A stretch of 36,697 bases of DNA, taken from positions 1 to 36,697 of IMG/VR virus record IMGVR_UViG_3300012924_000016, one strand, 5' to 3'. Positions 1 to 7,011 of the stretch are shown here, piece after piece. Position numbers and translations under genes: made by a program. Positions within the stretch are counted from its first letter, which is position 1. Each line of letters starts with the position of its first letter. The notes under the pieces were generated by a model, which had not been told where the DNA came from, ran no database searches, and worked only from the letters and a program-made list of their open reading frames with translations. The DNA comes from a virus.

Positions 1-418
1 GGATGAGCCGGATCTTGGCAATCTCAGCCGCGCCTGGTGCGCTAAAACGCTCTATCCAGCGGGCGAAATTGATGCCGTGGCGCTCCTGAAACCCGTGCTC
101 GCCGCCCGGTCCTTCGTGCGCTTCATCATGATGGCCACGGCAGAGTGGCACAAGAAGCGCATCCGATGGTTGCCCCCATGCAGGGGGAGAAATTTTGCGG
201 CAATGATGAGGATCTACAGGACCGTTGCATGCCGTCGGCGCCTTACTACGCCGCGGGACCAAGCAGCCGCAGGCAACCACCTTCGCCTTGTGCGCCTTGC
301 AACGCCATGGCCCTTTGGTGACCGCCGATTTACCGAGGCGCTTTGGAACCAACGGCGCCGGCCGTCTTGCCTTGGCGGCCTTTCGCGCCATGGCTTCCTT
401 CCCACGGGCGAAGCTCAT
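1..418 (-). CDS. Partial HNH/DUF968-type phage protein (C-terminus off the left edge)
   Basis: The frame is open from an ATG at 418 to the window edge, giving 139 visible residues and no stop. The N-terminus is Lys/Arg-rich. A Cys/His cluster follows: C50, C52, a DPHHC block at 69-73, then PSDALLVPLC and GHHDEAH at about 84-101. This arrangement is typical of DUF968/HNH-like phage proteins found near ninB in lambdoid recombination regions, which probably bind metal and DNA or act as nucleases. The ATG overlaps the ninB stop as ATGA; a second ATG at 391 has a better-spaced AAGGA and may be the real start. Family assignment is inferred from motif spacing. Confidence 0.65.
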   Translation of the reverse strand, partial: MSFARGKEAMARKAAKARRPAPLVPKRLGKSAVTKGPWRCKAHKAKVVACGCLVPRRSKAPTACNGPVDPHHCRKISPPAWGQPSDALLVPLCRGHHDEAHEGPGGEHGFQERHGINFARWIERFSAPGAAEIAKIRLI

Positions 419-861
419 TGATCATATTCCCGCGGCGGCGGTTCAGGCCCGATGCCACGATCCGGTTCCTTGAACACGACGCCGTTCGTGGTGCCGAATG
501 CAAACAGCCATTCAGACAAGGACGCGCATTGCTCAGTGTCCAGATCGCTAGTGTGCGGTATCAACAAGCCGATTGCCGAGCCATCCAGCGTGGTGATCAC
601 CTCGGGATGGGCGTTGATTTCATGCAGCCACGATAGCGTGGTGGTGCGCTTCCACCATTCCAAATCATGGAGCTCTCCCCACTCCTTCGGCCACGGCAAT
701 TGATCGGCGATCTGAGTGAGCAAGCTGTGCAGCAACGCATTTTGGTCGACCGTGCGTGTTTTTTTGCTGATGCGCACCTGCTGGCCCAGCGGAGCGCGCT
801 GCACCGCCTTCAACGCCAGCAGGCGGTCGCGCTCTCCCCAAAGGACGAATGTGGCTGCCAC
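415..861 (-). CDS. ninB: NinB-like recombination protein
   Basis: 148 residues, close to lambda NinB (Orf) in length. Family hallmarks are visible: the RTVDQNALLH segment at 36-45, the DLEWWKRT segment at about 67-73, and a C-terminal FGTTNGVVF-type stretch before an acidic, proline-rich tail. Lambda Orf/NinB binds single-stranded DNA and SSB and helps load the annealing protein in place of host RecFOR. Here it sits 3 bases after the recT-like gene and overlaps the next gene by 4 bases, so the three are probably co-transcribed and act together in phage recombination. Confidence 0.85.
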   Translation of the reverse strand: MAATFVLWGERDRLLALKAVQRAPLGQQVRISKKTRTVDQNALLHSLLTQIADQLPWPKEWGELHDLEWWKRTTTLSWLHEINAHPEVITTLDGSAIGLLIPHTSDLDTEQCASLSEWLFAFGTTNGVVFKEPDRGIGPEPPPREYDQ

Positions 862-864
862 AAC

Positions 865-2046
865 CTACTCCAGCTTATCTTCGCCGACGATCTTGTGAAA
901 AATGTCCAGGGTGTCGGTCATGGCAACCCGGATACGCTCATATTCGTGGGTCATCATCTCCTTGATCTTGTCGCGATAATGCTCTTCCCACTTCTTGGCT
1001 TGAGACGGCGTGCGACCAGGTGCTTGTAGCCAATCGTCCGAAAAATCAAAAAACTTGCGCGCTGTATCGAAGGCTTCAAATGTCATCTCCTCGGCATCGT
1101 CGGCCGGCGGAGAATCGGGCTGCCCGCGCGTGTCCTGCGTAGCGTTGAGATCTTGGACGTCCGTCGTCGTCGGCTTCTCTTTGGTAGGCGGCTTTGCCGA
1201 GCGAGGCGGCTTCTTGTCCTGAGCGGGCTGACCGGCGGCAGCAGCTCCCTTGCCGCCACCGGCCGCGGTCTTCGCCGCTTCCCCTCCCGTGCCCGTCTCC
1301 GCGGGCTGGTCCTTCGATTCCACGAAATCGGCGCGCTTCGGCTCCGTCGGCGACAACGGCTCCGCGCTCTGCGGGGTAATATCGACCATGTCCTGGATTT
1401 CCTCGGCGCTGTGCAGACCGCGCAGCACGTCGGCGAACTTGTCGCGGCCACACCAGCCTCGAGCGCGCCATTGCAGCATGCGTGCCGGGTGGTCGGTCCA
1501 TGGGCCTGCCTTGCCCCACAACTTGGCGTGCATCGCGTCGTCGCGCGTGTAGGTCTGGACGGTGGGCGTCTTTTCGCCTTTGCGCCACATCTTGCAAGTG
1601 GCGCTGACCGGGCCATCCTTGGCCCATTCCATCGTTTCCTCGACGTTCTCAAGGAGACCGCTCGCCCGGATGAGAGCTAAAAGGCCATCACCATAGACGC
1701 TCGGCATGCCGTTGATCACCGCGATCGACTGCAGAGAAGCCATCGGCGTGAACCCCACTTCAAGGCCGTGCATAATGGCAATCGCTACCTTGTCGGGCTC
1801 TGGCACGGGCTTGCCATCGACGAATACGATCTTCCCATAGGAATCCGTCCGGCAATAACTCTTCGGCGCCATGTTGGCCCGGCAGATAGCTCCGGCGATC
1901 GCAGTGATCTCCTGCCAGCTTTGCGGCACGATGGCATTCACGATAGTGCCGCGTGCGCGAGGGGCGGGCAGATTATCGGTCGGTGCTTCTGCGGCAATTT
2001 TTCTGGTGGTGTTGTTCGTGTTCTTGGTGGTCGTTGTCGTGGCCAT
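865..2046 (-). CDS. recT: RecT-family single-strand annealing protein
   Basis: 393 residues. The family signature is clear: GLEVGFTPMASLQSIAVING at about 94-113, PSVYGDGLLALIRASG at 115-130, a TRDDAMHAKLWGKAGPW stretch at about 167-183, and ARMLQWRARGW at 188-198 followed by DVLRGLHSAEE. RecT proteins anneal complementary single strands during phage recombination, normally with an exonuclease partner; none is visible in this window. Residues from about 228 to 325 form a low-complexity Lys/Pro/Ala/Gly linker before a short C-terminal tail, longer than in the compact Rac RecT. The start at 2046 has AGGAGAG just upstream. ninB follows directly. Confidence 0.9.
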   Translation of the reverse strand: MATTTTTKNTNNTTRKIAAEAPTDNLPAPRARGTIVNAIVPQSWQEITAIAGAICRANMAPKSYCRTDSYGKIVFVDGKPVPEPDKVAIAIMHGLEVGFTPMASLQSIAVINGMPSVYGDGLLALIRASGLLENVEETMEWAKDGPVSATCKMWRKGEKTPTVQTYTRDDAMHAKLWGKAGPWTDHPARMLQWRARGWCGRDKFADVLRGLHSAEEIQDMVDITPQSAEPLSPTEPKRADFVESKDQPAETGTGGEAAKTAAGGGKGAAAAGQPAQDKKPPRSAKPPTKEKPTTTDVQDLNATQDTRGQPDSPPADDAEEMTFEAFDTARKFFDFSDDWLQAPGRTPSQAKKWEEHYRDKIKEMMTHEYERIRVAMTDTLDIFHKIVGEDKLE

Positions 2047-2055
2047 GGGGCTCTC

Positions 2056-2232
2056 CTAATCTATCTGGATGCGATCAGCTTCGTATGTTGCGGATCCGAC
2101 GAGATCGCGCACCCCTTCCGGATTTTGATCTGTGCCCGTAAAGCGGTTCTTCTCCAGAACAGCATGGGCGACCGCCAAAGCGATTCTCATATTCAGGAAA
2201 ACATCTCTCCTGATCGTGACGGTCTCTTTCAT
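2056..2232 (-). CDS. Small hypothetical phage protein (58 aa)
   Basis: A 58-codon frame fills the gap between two leftward genes. Its ATG at 2232 directly abuts the upstream stop and its TAG lies just before the recT ribosome site. The product begins MKETVTIRRD and is mixed charged/hydrophobic with no Cys and no clear membrane segment. I do not recognise a family. The evidence for a real gene is the exact head-to-tail fit with both neighbours, typical of this operon, and normal amino acid composition. The ribosome site would lie inside the upstream gene, so translation is probably coupled. Confidence 0.6.
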   Translation of the reverse strand: MKETVTIRRDVFLNMRIALAVAHAVLEKNRFTGTDQNPEGVRDLVGSATYEADRIQID

Positions 2233-2979
2233 TTAGCCCCTCACCACCGAGTTGAATTCCTCATAGAGTTCGACGCCCGGAATCGTCAGATCGCAAGTGC
2301 CGTCCGGCTTCACCGCCGCCTTTACGGCAGCCCTGAGAAGCTGGTCGCTGGACATGCAGAATTTCCGCGGGACCTTCTTTTCATCGATCACGCGGTGTTT
2401 CCATTCCCGCTTCAGCGACGACGTGGTGCCCAAGCTCGATCGGGTGCGGGTGAGCTCGGCCGGCCGCACCGCCGCCGCTTCCTTGGCTTCTTGGGCCTTC
2501 TGTGTGACCGCGCCAGCGAGTGCTTTCTCCTCCGCCGTCTCGGCATCGGCCCGCAAGCGCGTGGCCTCTTCCGCAGCAATCCGGGCCTGCTCCTTCAACT
2601 TGGCCTGCTCCTGGATATAGACCGCAGTGTCATAGTCTGTACGCTTGGCCAAGAGGCGCTTCTTGAGTTCGGAAATCGGCGCGCGCATGCCGCCGAAGTG
2701 ACCGTCGATCACGCGCTCGGCAGCCAGGTACGGCGCCTTCTCATCAACCCGCGTCGCGTCCGCCACCTTGTCGAACTTGGTGCACTGCGCGACCATAGCC
2801 GACACCTTCTCCGCCGTATCCAGATCCTCCAGTTTTTCCGGCACGCGCCCCTCTGCGTCCAGCAACTCCGCCATCCGCTTCCGGAGATCCTTGACGATAT
2901 CCTTCTCGTCCAGGTTCTCCTTGATCTGCTGCGCGGCGTCGATCCCCAGGCTATTGTCGCCGATGCCTACCAAGCTCAT
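2233..2979 (-). CDS. Hypothetical coiled-coil phage protein next to recT
   Basis: 248 residues starting MSLVGIGDNSLG, an IGDNS-type N-terminus common in alphaproteobacterial phage proteins. The central part, about 95-180, is rich in Ala, Glu, Lys and Arg and predicts a long coiled coil (EQAKLKEQARIAAEEATRLR and following). The C-terminal part, about 190-248, looks globular, with WKHRVIDEKKVPRKF and TIPGVELYEE. Proteins of this build often sit directly upstream of recT in phages and may be recombination accessories. I cannot name a function from sequence alone. An AGGAGATTGAC-type ribosome site precedes the ATG. Confidence 0.8.
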   Translation of the reverse strand: MSLVGIGDNSLGIDAAQQIKENLDEKDIVKDLRKRMAELLDAEGRVPEKLEDLDTAEKVSAMVAQCTKFDKVADATRVDEKAPYLAAERVIDGHFGGMRAPISELKKRLLAKRTDYDTAVYIQEQAKLKEQARIAAEEATRLRADAETAEEKALAGAVTQKAQEAKEAAAVRPAELTRTRSSLGTTSSLKREWKHRVIDEKKVPRKFCMSSDQLLRAAVKAAVKPDGTCDLTIPGVELYEEFNSVVRG

Positions 2980-3003
2980 GTCAATCTCCTACGCTTAGAT
3001 GGT

Positions 3004-3267
3004 TCAAAACGGAGTATCATCATCATTCTTGGGCGACACGGTAATGAACGTTCGCCAATCCAGGAGACGCTCAGGGGTGCTCTCGACGAACCCCTGAAGC
3101 CTCGCCAGTTCCTCGTTGATGCCGGAGAACCTCGCCTTTTCACTCCTAAGTCGCTGCGCCTCATCCCGAAACGAGGAAAGGGCTGAATCGAGCCGTGTAT
3201 TGTCAGCACTGAGTTCTTCAACCCGCTCCAGCAACCGATTGAAAGCGTCCATCCCGTCCACGTCCAT
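3004..3267 (-). CDS. Small coiled-coil protein (87 aa)
   Basis: 87 residues beginning MDVDGMDAF. Residues 8-50 have heptad-like leucine spacing (LLERVEELSADNTRLDSALS and on), so a helical coiled coil is likely; the C-terminus is acidic (NDDDTPF). The start is supported by AGGAGATCAAA right before the ATG and by its position immediately after the TAA of the upstream gene. No family recognised. It lies in the recombination operon and could be an oligomeric accessory. Confidence 0.75.
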   Translation of the reverse strand: MDVDGMDAFNRLLERVEELSADNTRLDSALSSFRDEAQRLRSEKARFSGINEELARLQGFVESTPERLLDWRTFITVSPKNDDDTPF

Positions 3268-3279
3268 TTTGATCTCCTG

Positions 3280-3624
3280 TTAAAAGGGTACGCGACTTTT
3301 GAAGTGGTCGATCGCCTGGCTTGGCGACGCATCCGGAAGATCAGGCCGATGCACCGTCGCATAGGCCGAGTGAGCGACCATAAATTCATAGTCCGCTTTG
3401 GTCGTGGCTTCGATACTGCGCAACTGGATGCCCTCAACTTCGATCGGTATCTGGTCGCCCATGAGAATGGCCCGCGGGTTCGTTTCATTGCGGACCAGCG
3501 CCTGCCATCGCGGCGAACGGTCTAACTCTTCACCATCGATCACCGGGGGGCCACACCACGTCATCACGCCGACGTAGGGACCCCCTTTCGCGAACTTTGC
3601 GCGCCAGTAGAAACGCTCGCTCAC
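3280..3624 (-). CDS. Hypothetical phage protein (114 aa)
   Basis: The best start is the GTG at 3624, which overlaps the upstream stop in a GTGA arrangement; a longer frame to 3726 would run through the upstream gene. The product begins MSERFYWRAKF, is 114 residues long, and contains a WCGPPVIDGEELDRSPRWQ segment and a mixed C-terminal region ending SRVPF. No signal peptide or membrane segment. I do not recognise the family. The tight overlap with its neighbour argues that it is genuine. Confidence 0.7.
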   Translation of the reverse strand: MSERFYWRAKFAKGGPYVGVMTWCGPPVIDGEELDRSPRWQALVRNETNPRAILMGDQIPIEVEGIQLRSIEATTKADYEFMVAHSAYATVHRPDLPDASPSQAIDHFKSRVPF

Positions 3625-4049
3625 CACGGCTCCTCGTAAGAGCCAGTGAGTAGGACCATCTGGCCACCGTACTGCATGACATTCGCAGACACTTCGGCGC
3701 GATTGACGGGATTGTCGATCTGGCAATAGCAGATGATGTTATTCTTGACGTCTAAGCGCGCGACCCACTTCACCTCCACTTTGCGCGGCGGGGGCGGGAG
3801 GAGGTCGCCATTCATCTGGCCGTCAGGGTAGACACGACCGTCTTCGTCCCATAACTGCGTATGACTATGAGGACCTGCAGATAGCCAGCCAAGAATGGGA
3901 CGTGCTGAGACAGTTAAGACAGGCTGCATATGAGCGGGACAATCTGTGGCGACAATCACCATCATCAGACCGTCGCGCGTCATCACCAGTGCGCGGCCCT
4001 TATCGTCCTTGGGATAGTGGCCAGATTCTATGTGTTCCTTGACGTTCAT
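3621..4049 (-). CDS. Hypothetical phage protein (142 aa)
   Basis: The start is placed at the ATG at 4049 (MNVKEHIESGHYP) because GGAGGCA lies at correct spacing; an upstream in-frame start at 4100 has no such site. The protein appears beta-rich (ALVMTRDGLMMVIVATDCP, then VEVKWVARLDVKNNIICYCQ) with a short proline stretch LPPPPRK in the middle. The function is unknown. It overlaps the next gene by 4 bases and belongs to the leftward early operon. Confidence 0.75.
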   Translation of the reverse strand: MNVKEHIESGHYPKDDKGRALVMTRDGLMMVIVATDCPAHMQPVLTVSARPILGWLSAGPHSHTQLWDEDGRVYPDGQMNGDLLPPPPRKVEVKWVARLDVKNNIICYCQIDNPVNRAEVSANVMQYGGQMVLLTGSYEEPW

Positions 4050-4109
4050 ATTGCCTCCAATCGCTTGCCTATCCGCCGCCCGATGAGCGGGCGACGTCAA
4101 GGGAAACGG

Positions 4110-4718
4110 TCAGTTGCAGGTGATGGAGTTCGTACCCGGCACCATGGTGCAGTTCGGCGGCGGAGCGTAGGCGGCCTGACGCACGGACACCGGAGCGACT
4201 GCGACCGGCCGAGGAACGGCCCTCTCACGTTCCTGGATGGTCTGGGCGCACTGCGGCTCGTTGGTGCGGGAAATGGCGTTCCGCACACCTTCGATGTCGC
4301 ACATACGCTCCTTCGCCGCATCGGGCATACGGAGCGTGGTGGCAAGCATGATGGCCTCACGCTGCGCCTTGCAGTCCTTGCTCTCGCTCGTGAAGCTAGC
4401 GCTCACCAGCCAGATCGCGCCCGACCAGGCGACGCCGCAGTCATTGAACGTGCCGGTCGACGGCGCGTTGGTGCTGTTCATGATGAGCTGGGGCTGCGAA
4501 AGCAGACCAGAAGCCGAGGCCGCTGCAGAGGCAGCACCCGCCGCTCCTGCGCCGCCCAGCGCACCCGGCATGAAGATGGCGCCAACCGCCTCCGCCCCGG
4601 CAACCGCGCCGGACGTCGTGGTGTTCTTGCTCGTGGCCTTGGTGGTCTGTGCGTGACCAATGCCCGGGATTGCTATCAAGCACATGACAGCCAGCGCCCC
4701 GCTGATTAACTTCTTCAC
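4110..4718 (-). CDS. Exported hypothetical protein with signal peptide
   Basis: 202 residues from a GTG at 4718 preceded by AGGAGAG. Residues 1-23 are a textbook Sec signal (MKKL, then SGALAVMCLIAIPG, ending GHAQ). A Gly/Ala-rich hydrophobic stretch follows at about 38-75, then a region with three Cys (NDCGVAW, SKDCKAQ, MCDIEG), a fourth in EPQCAQT, and a Pro/Val-rich C-terminus ending NSITCN. The paired Cys suggest disulfides in the periplasm. Function unknown. It lies beside a second exported protein, so a surface or superinfection-exclusion role is possible but unproven. Confidence 0.8.
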   Translation of the reverse strand: MKKLISGALAVMCLIAIPGIGHAQTTKATSKNTTTSGAVAGAEAVGAIFMPGALGGAGAAGAASAAASASGLLSQPQLIMNSTNAPSTGTFNDCGVAWSGAIWLVSASFTSESKDCKAQREAIMLATTLRMPDAAKERMCDIEGVRNAISRTNEPQCAQTIQERERAVPRPVAVAPVSVRQAAYAPPPNCTMVPGTNSITCN

Positions 4719-4753
4719 TGGAACTCTCCTATGGGTTTCTGTCTGGGTAGAGG

Positions 4754-4780
4754 GGTCGAGGCGCTACGAACGCCTCGACC
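4754..4780. other. Perfect 10-bp intercistronic hairpin
   Basis: GGTCGAGGCG at 4754-4763 is exactly complementary to CGCCTCGACC at 4771-4780 around a 7-base loop. It lies in the 71-base space between the two exported-protein genes. Neither side has a run of T, so it is not a classical intrinsic terminator. It may stabilise or separate the two mRNA segments or dampen read-through to the downstream gene. Confidence 0.7.
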
Positions 4781-4789
4781 GGCCCCAAC

Positions 4790-5194
4790 CTAGAAGTGCA
4801 GTTTCACCGACGTCGTCTTGACCTTCTGGGTGGCAGACCCAGCGCCGATCGATTCCGACATGCCCCCACCGGAGCCAGCCGAGCCGCCGAGCCCGAGCGA
4901 GCCGCCGACGATCGTGGTGTTGTTGCCGGTGACATAGCCCTGGGTGACCTGCGAGCTGTTGCCCGTGGTCTTGGCCTTCACGTCGCCAGCGGCCACGCCG
5001 CTGTTGGTCACGCTGATGCCGGTCACGCCGAGCAGTGCCGTACCGCCGATGGCGCTCGTGCCGGACTGCGAGCCGCCCGCCGCCTCGGCCCCGGTCTGGC
5101 TCTTGGCCTGCTTGACCGTGAGCTTGCCGTCGAACGCGAAGGCCGGAGAGGCCAGCGCCGTCGATACGGCCAATGCAACGATGAACTTACGCAT
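4790..5194 (-). CDS. Exported Gly/Ser/Thr-rich hypothetical protein
   Basis: 134 residues from the ATG at 5194, which has AAGGAGA upstream; a longer frame to 5224 lacks the site. Residues 1-20 form a signal peptide (MRKFIVALAVSTALASPAFA). The mature part is very rich in Gly, Ser, Thr, Val and Ala with repeated TGN/GGS turns and no Cys, suggesting a beta-structured extracellular or periplasmic protein. Function unknown. It is the upstream partner of the exported protein at 4110-4718, separated by a strong hairpin. Confidence 0.8.
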   Translation of the reverse strand: MRKFIVALAVSTALASPAFAFDGKLTVKQAKSQTGAEAAGGSQSGTSAIGGTALLGVTGISVTNSGVAAGDVKAKTTGNSSQVTQGYVTGNNTTIVGGSLGLGGSAGSGGGMSESIGAGSATQKVKTTSVKLHF

Positions 5195-5330
5195 TTGAGA
5201 CAGTCTCCTTGAATGCCCACACAAATTCAGGGCGGTTGTATCCCGGTCTCAGCACCGTGCTGCTCGGGAATTCTGGATTAGACCTTGTCTGCCAGTTCGC
5301 AGAGAAGGATCGCGAATTTGATGAGGAAGG

Positions 5331-5417
5331 TCACGGCCGGCTCCGCAGCCAATCGGAGACGGTGCTGGCCAGCAGGATCGCGGCCAGCAGGATGAGGATT
5401 GCCTCCATTTGGGTCAT
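5331..5417 (-). CDS. Tiny single-span membrane protein (28 aa)
   Basis: The ATG at 5417 overlaps the upstream stop (ATGA). The 28-residue product has a short acidic head (MTQME), a continuous hydrophobic helix AILILLAAILLAST and a basic tail SDWLRSRP, giving a clear N-out/C-in single transmembrane prediction. Small membrane peptides like this occur in phage early regions, but I cannot assign a role. Support is the overlap and the membrane-like composition. The 136 bases between its stop and the next gene show no convincing gene. Confidence 0.5.
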   Translation of the reverse strand: MTQMEAILILLAAILLASTVSDWLRSRP

Positions 5418-5641
5418 GCCTGCCTCCATGCGTTGCTGACAGCGAGGAGGCGCAGGGCGAGACCGGTCAGGCGGGCAGTGGGAATGAACTTGGGCTTGAA
5501 CCGGATCATGCCGACACCGTCATGCTGAATAAACTCCCAGTATTCGTGATGCGTATAGGCATTCAGGATTGTTTGCCCTGGCTCCAGATGAACCGGGATT
5601 GCCTGCCCCGGCTCAATTCGCATCTTCGTCTGTCCCGCCAT
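5414..5641 (-). CDS. First gene of the leftward early operon, hypothetical (75 aa)
   Basis: 75 residues beginning MAGQTKMRIEPG. An AAGGGGATC ribosome site precedes the ATG and a strong promoter lies 20-50 bases upstream, so this is the promoter-proximal gene of the leftward block. The sequence suggests a small beta-rich protein (IPVHLEPGQTILNAYTHHEY, then GVGMIRFKPKFIP) ending in a hydrophobic/basic helix. No family recognised. Its position right after the switch region would suit an early regulator or anti-repressor, but nothing in the sequence proves it. Confidence 0.7.
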   Translation of the reverse strand: MAGQTKMRIEPGQAIPVHLEPGQTILNAYTHHEYWEFIQHDGVGMIRFKPKFIPTARLTGLALRLLAVSNAWRQA

Positions 5642-5660
5642 GATGATCCCCTTCGGCGCA

Positions 5661-5690
5661 TTAATACGCTCATCTGCTATTTTATGTCAA
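5661..5690 (-). promoter_or_regulatory. Strong sigma70-like leftward promoter
   Basis: On the minus strand a perfect TTGACA (5690-5685) is followed, with 17-18 bases between, by GTATTA/TATTAA (5667-5661). The predicted transcript starts about 15 bases before the gene at 5641 and would drive the exported-protein and recombination genes. This is the best promoter match I see in the window. Confidence 0.75.
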
Positions 5691-5707
5691 TGTCGACTTG
5701 CTATTTT
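5675..5707. promoter_or_regulatory. Direct-repeat operator candidate
   Basis: The 9-mer TGCTATTTT occurs at 5675-5683 and again at 5699-5707, a 24-base period. The copies flank the -35 element of the leftward promoter, and the second overlaps the rightward promoter candidate. A GTCGAC palindrome lies between them at 5692-5697. This is the natural place for the adjacent regulator to bind. Confidence 0.4.
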
Positions 5708-5725
5708 TTTTAGACGGCGTATTTT
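5698..5725 (+). promoter_or_regulatory. Rightward promoter candidate for the regulator gene
   Basis: TTGCTA at 5698-5703 and TATTTT at 5720-5725 are 16 bases apart. The predicted start would fall at or within a few bases of the ATG at 5733, and no purine-rich ribosome site precedes that ATG, so the mRNA may be leaderless, as known for lambda cI from PRM. The match is moderate. Confidence 0.4.
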
Positions 5726-5732
5726 CTTCGCT

Positions 5733-5969
5733 ATGGACAATCCGATTGACACATTGGTCCGCCGCATCGATGCCCATCTAAAGCGGACGGGCAAAAAAGC
5801 CACCAACTTCGGCATAGAAGTCCGGAGAAATCCCAGTTTGGTTCCTCGCCTCAGGAAGGGCATAGCGTCGGTTTCAACGATCATGGCGGTTGCCGAATAT
5901 CTGGATAAGATGGAAAAGGCAGAGCGCAGGAAGGCGCGGAAGACCGGGGGCAGGAATGGTCGACTTTGA
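5733..5969 (+). CDS. Small HTH-like regulator at the divergent switch
   Basis: 78 residues from the ATG at 5733 (MDNPIDTLVRRIDAHL); the frame extends further upstream but only through the promoter region. Residues about 5-60 look like a compact helix-turn-helix: a first helix with LVRRIDAHLKRTG, KKATNFGIEVRRNPS as a possible turn and recognition segment, LVPRLRKGIA, then VSTIMAVAEYLDKME. The C-terminus is strongly basic (RRKARKTGGRNGR). It is transcribed divergently from the recombination operon across 91 bases. A CI/Cro-like role is inferred from position and build. Confidence 0.7.
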   Translation: MDNPIDTLVRRIDAHLKRTGKKATNFGIEVRRNPSLVPRLRKGIASVSTIMAVAEYLDKMEKAERRKARKTGGRNGRL

Positions 5970-6270
5970 GACTGACGACGAAATGACCCAGCGTCTGTTT
6001 GACGACATGGGGGCATTCGTGAACGCTTGGGCCAACAAGAACTGCGACGGCATGCTGGCTGGTGAGACGGCGATCGGCGCCCTGCAGACGCATCTGGGCA
6101 ACGTGATCGGCAATATCCCGTGCGCGCATTGTCGGGCGGTCCTGCTTGAAGACGTGATCCGCGAACTGGTGCGGGCGGCTGACGCCCCGCTTGTGGTCGC
6201 TGTCCATACCGACCCCGGCGCGGCTGCTGAGGCGGCCTTGGCGCTGATCGAGCCGCAAGGGCGGGCGTGA
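5956..6270 (+). CDS. Hypothetical acidic phage protein (104 aa)
   Basis: The start is placed at the ATG at 5956 (MVDFETDDEMTQ), preceded by GGGGGCAGGA and overlapping the end of the regulator gene by 14 bases. The protein is acidic and helical, with one CAHC motif at about 56-59 and an Ala-rich C-terminus. It may bind one metal through CxxC, but the motif is single. No family recognised. Confidence 0.7.
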   Translation: MVDFETDDEMTQRLFDDMGAFVNAWANKNCDGMLAGETAIGALQTHLGNVIGNIPCAHCRAVLLEDVIRELVRAADAPLVVAVHTDPGAAAEAALALIEPQGRA

Positions 6271-6758
6271 TGCCGAGATGGCGCGAGCCTACTGCCAAAG
6301 ACTATGACCGCCTGATAGCGTTCTTCGACGAACTCGGTCTCGCGGCCTTCCGGCCAATGCAGAGACAGTGCAAACGGGAGCGCAAGTCGCTGGTCATGCG
6401 GGAGAAGGCGCTGCGCCAACACCAGGATGTAGAATTCCAGCAACGTTTCCGGGGAGGGCGCGCGGCGGCTTTCCGGGACTGTGGCCGCGAGACGATCCGG
6501 CTGCAGAAGTTCCGGGAGAGCTTCCGAAAGGTGCCCCGGGCGTTACCGCCTATGACGCCCGATCAGCTCCGCGAATACAAGCGCCTGCTCCACGAAGGCG
6601 CCAAGCGTCCCGACGCGCTCAACGTCATACTTTCCCCTCGCAATTCCTCCGGCGACCACACTTCCCAGTCCACCGCCGGAGCCAAGCACCGTCCCCGGGT
6701 GCTGGTCGGGCCGCCTGCTTCCAACCCGGCAGGCGGCCCGAGAGACTTAGCCCCATGA
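6270..6758 (+). CDS. Basic hypothetical phage protein (162 aa)
   Basis: The ATG at 6270 overlaps the upstream stop (TGATG); an in-frame GTG one codon earlier is an alternative. The protein is rich in Arg, Lys and Gln through residues 20-100 (QRQCKRERKSLVMREKAL, FRDCGRETIRLQKFRES), which suggests nucleic-acid binding. The C-terminal 40 residues are Pro/Ser/Gly-rich and probably disordered. No domain recognised. It ends in an ATGA overlap with the next gene. Confidence 0.65.
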   Translation: MPRWREPTAKDYDRLIAFFDELGLAAFRPMQRQCKRERKSLVMREKALRQHQDVEFQQRFRGGRAAAFRDCGRETIRLQKFRESFRKVPRALPPMTPDQLREYKRLLHEGAKRPDALNVILSPRNSSGDHTSQSTAGAKHRPRVLVGPPASNPAGGPRDLAP

Positions 6759-6976
6759 GACCGTTCCGCGTCGCCAAACCTCAGACCGAGGCACAGAAGC
6801 GAACCGATCTGGCGTCATGGAAGACGTTCGGCACCGCACTCGACCGCCGTAGAGGGCTGTTGTGTCAGACCTTCACCCCCGAAGGCGATTACGCCTGCCG
6901 AGCATATGGATCCTACTACCACAATGGTCTCCGCTATTGCGGGCATCACGCGCCCGCGGGCGCTGAACGTCGATAG
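6755..6976 (+). CDS. Small Cys/His-containing protein (73 aa)
   Basis: The ATG at 6755 overlaps the upstream stop as ATGA. The product begins MRPFRVAKPQT and has LLCQTFTP, DYACRAYG, then RYCGHHAP, giving three Cys and two His suitable for a small zinc site near the C-terminus. A longer frame starting at 6368 would lie entirely inside the upstream gene and is not used. Function unknown. Confidence 0.65.
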   Translation: MRPFRVAKPQTEAQKRTDLASWKTFGTALDRRRGLLCQTFTPEGDYACRAYGSYYHNGLRYCGHHAPAGAERR

Positions 6977-7011
6977 TTTTCAACAACCCCCAACATCAAG
7001 GAGCGGGGACC

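Noticed and set aside
1153-1680. Rightward 175-codon frame opposite recT
   Set aside because: Arg/Leu-rich shadow of the GC-rich recT gene with no ribosome site.
3625-3726. Extended N-terminus of the gene ending at 3280
   Set aside because: The extension lies within the upstream gene and has no ribosome site; the GTG at 3624 fits the overlap pattern.
5278-5334. 18-codon frame overlapping the 28-residue membrane peptide gene
   Set aside because: Starts with GTGA overlap but is too short and has no other support.
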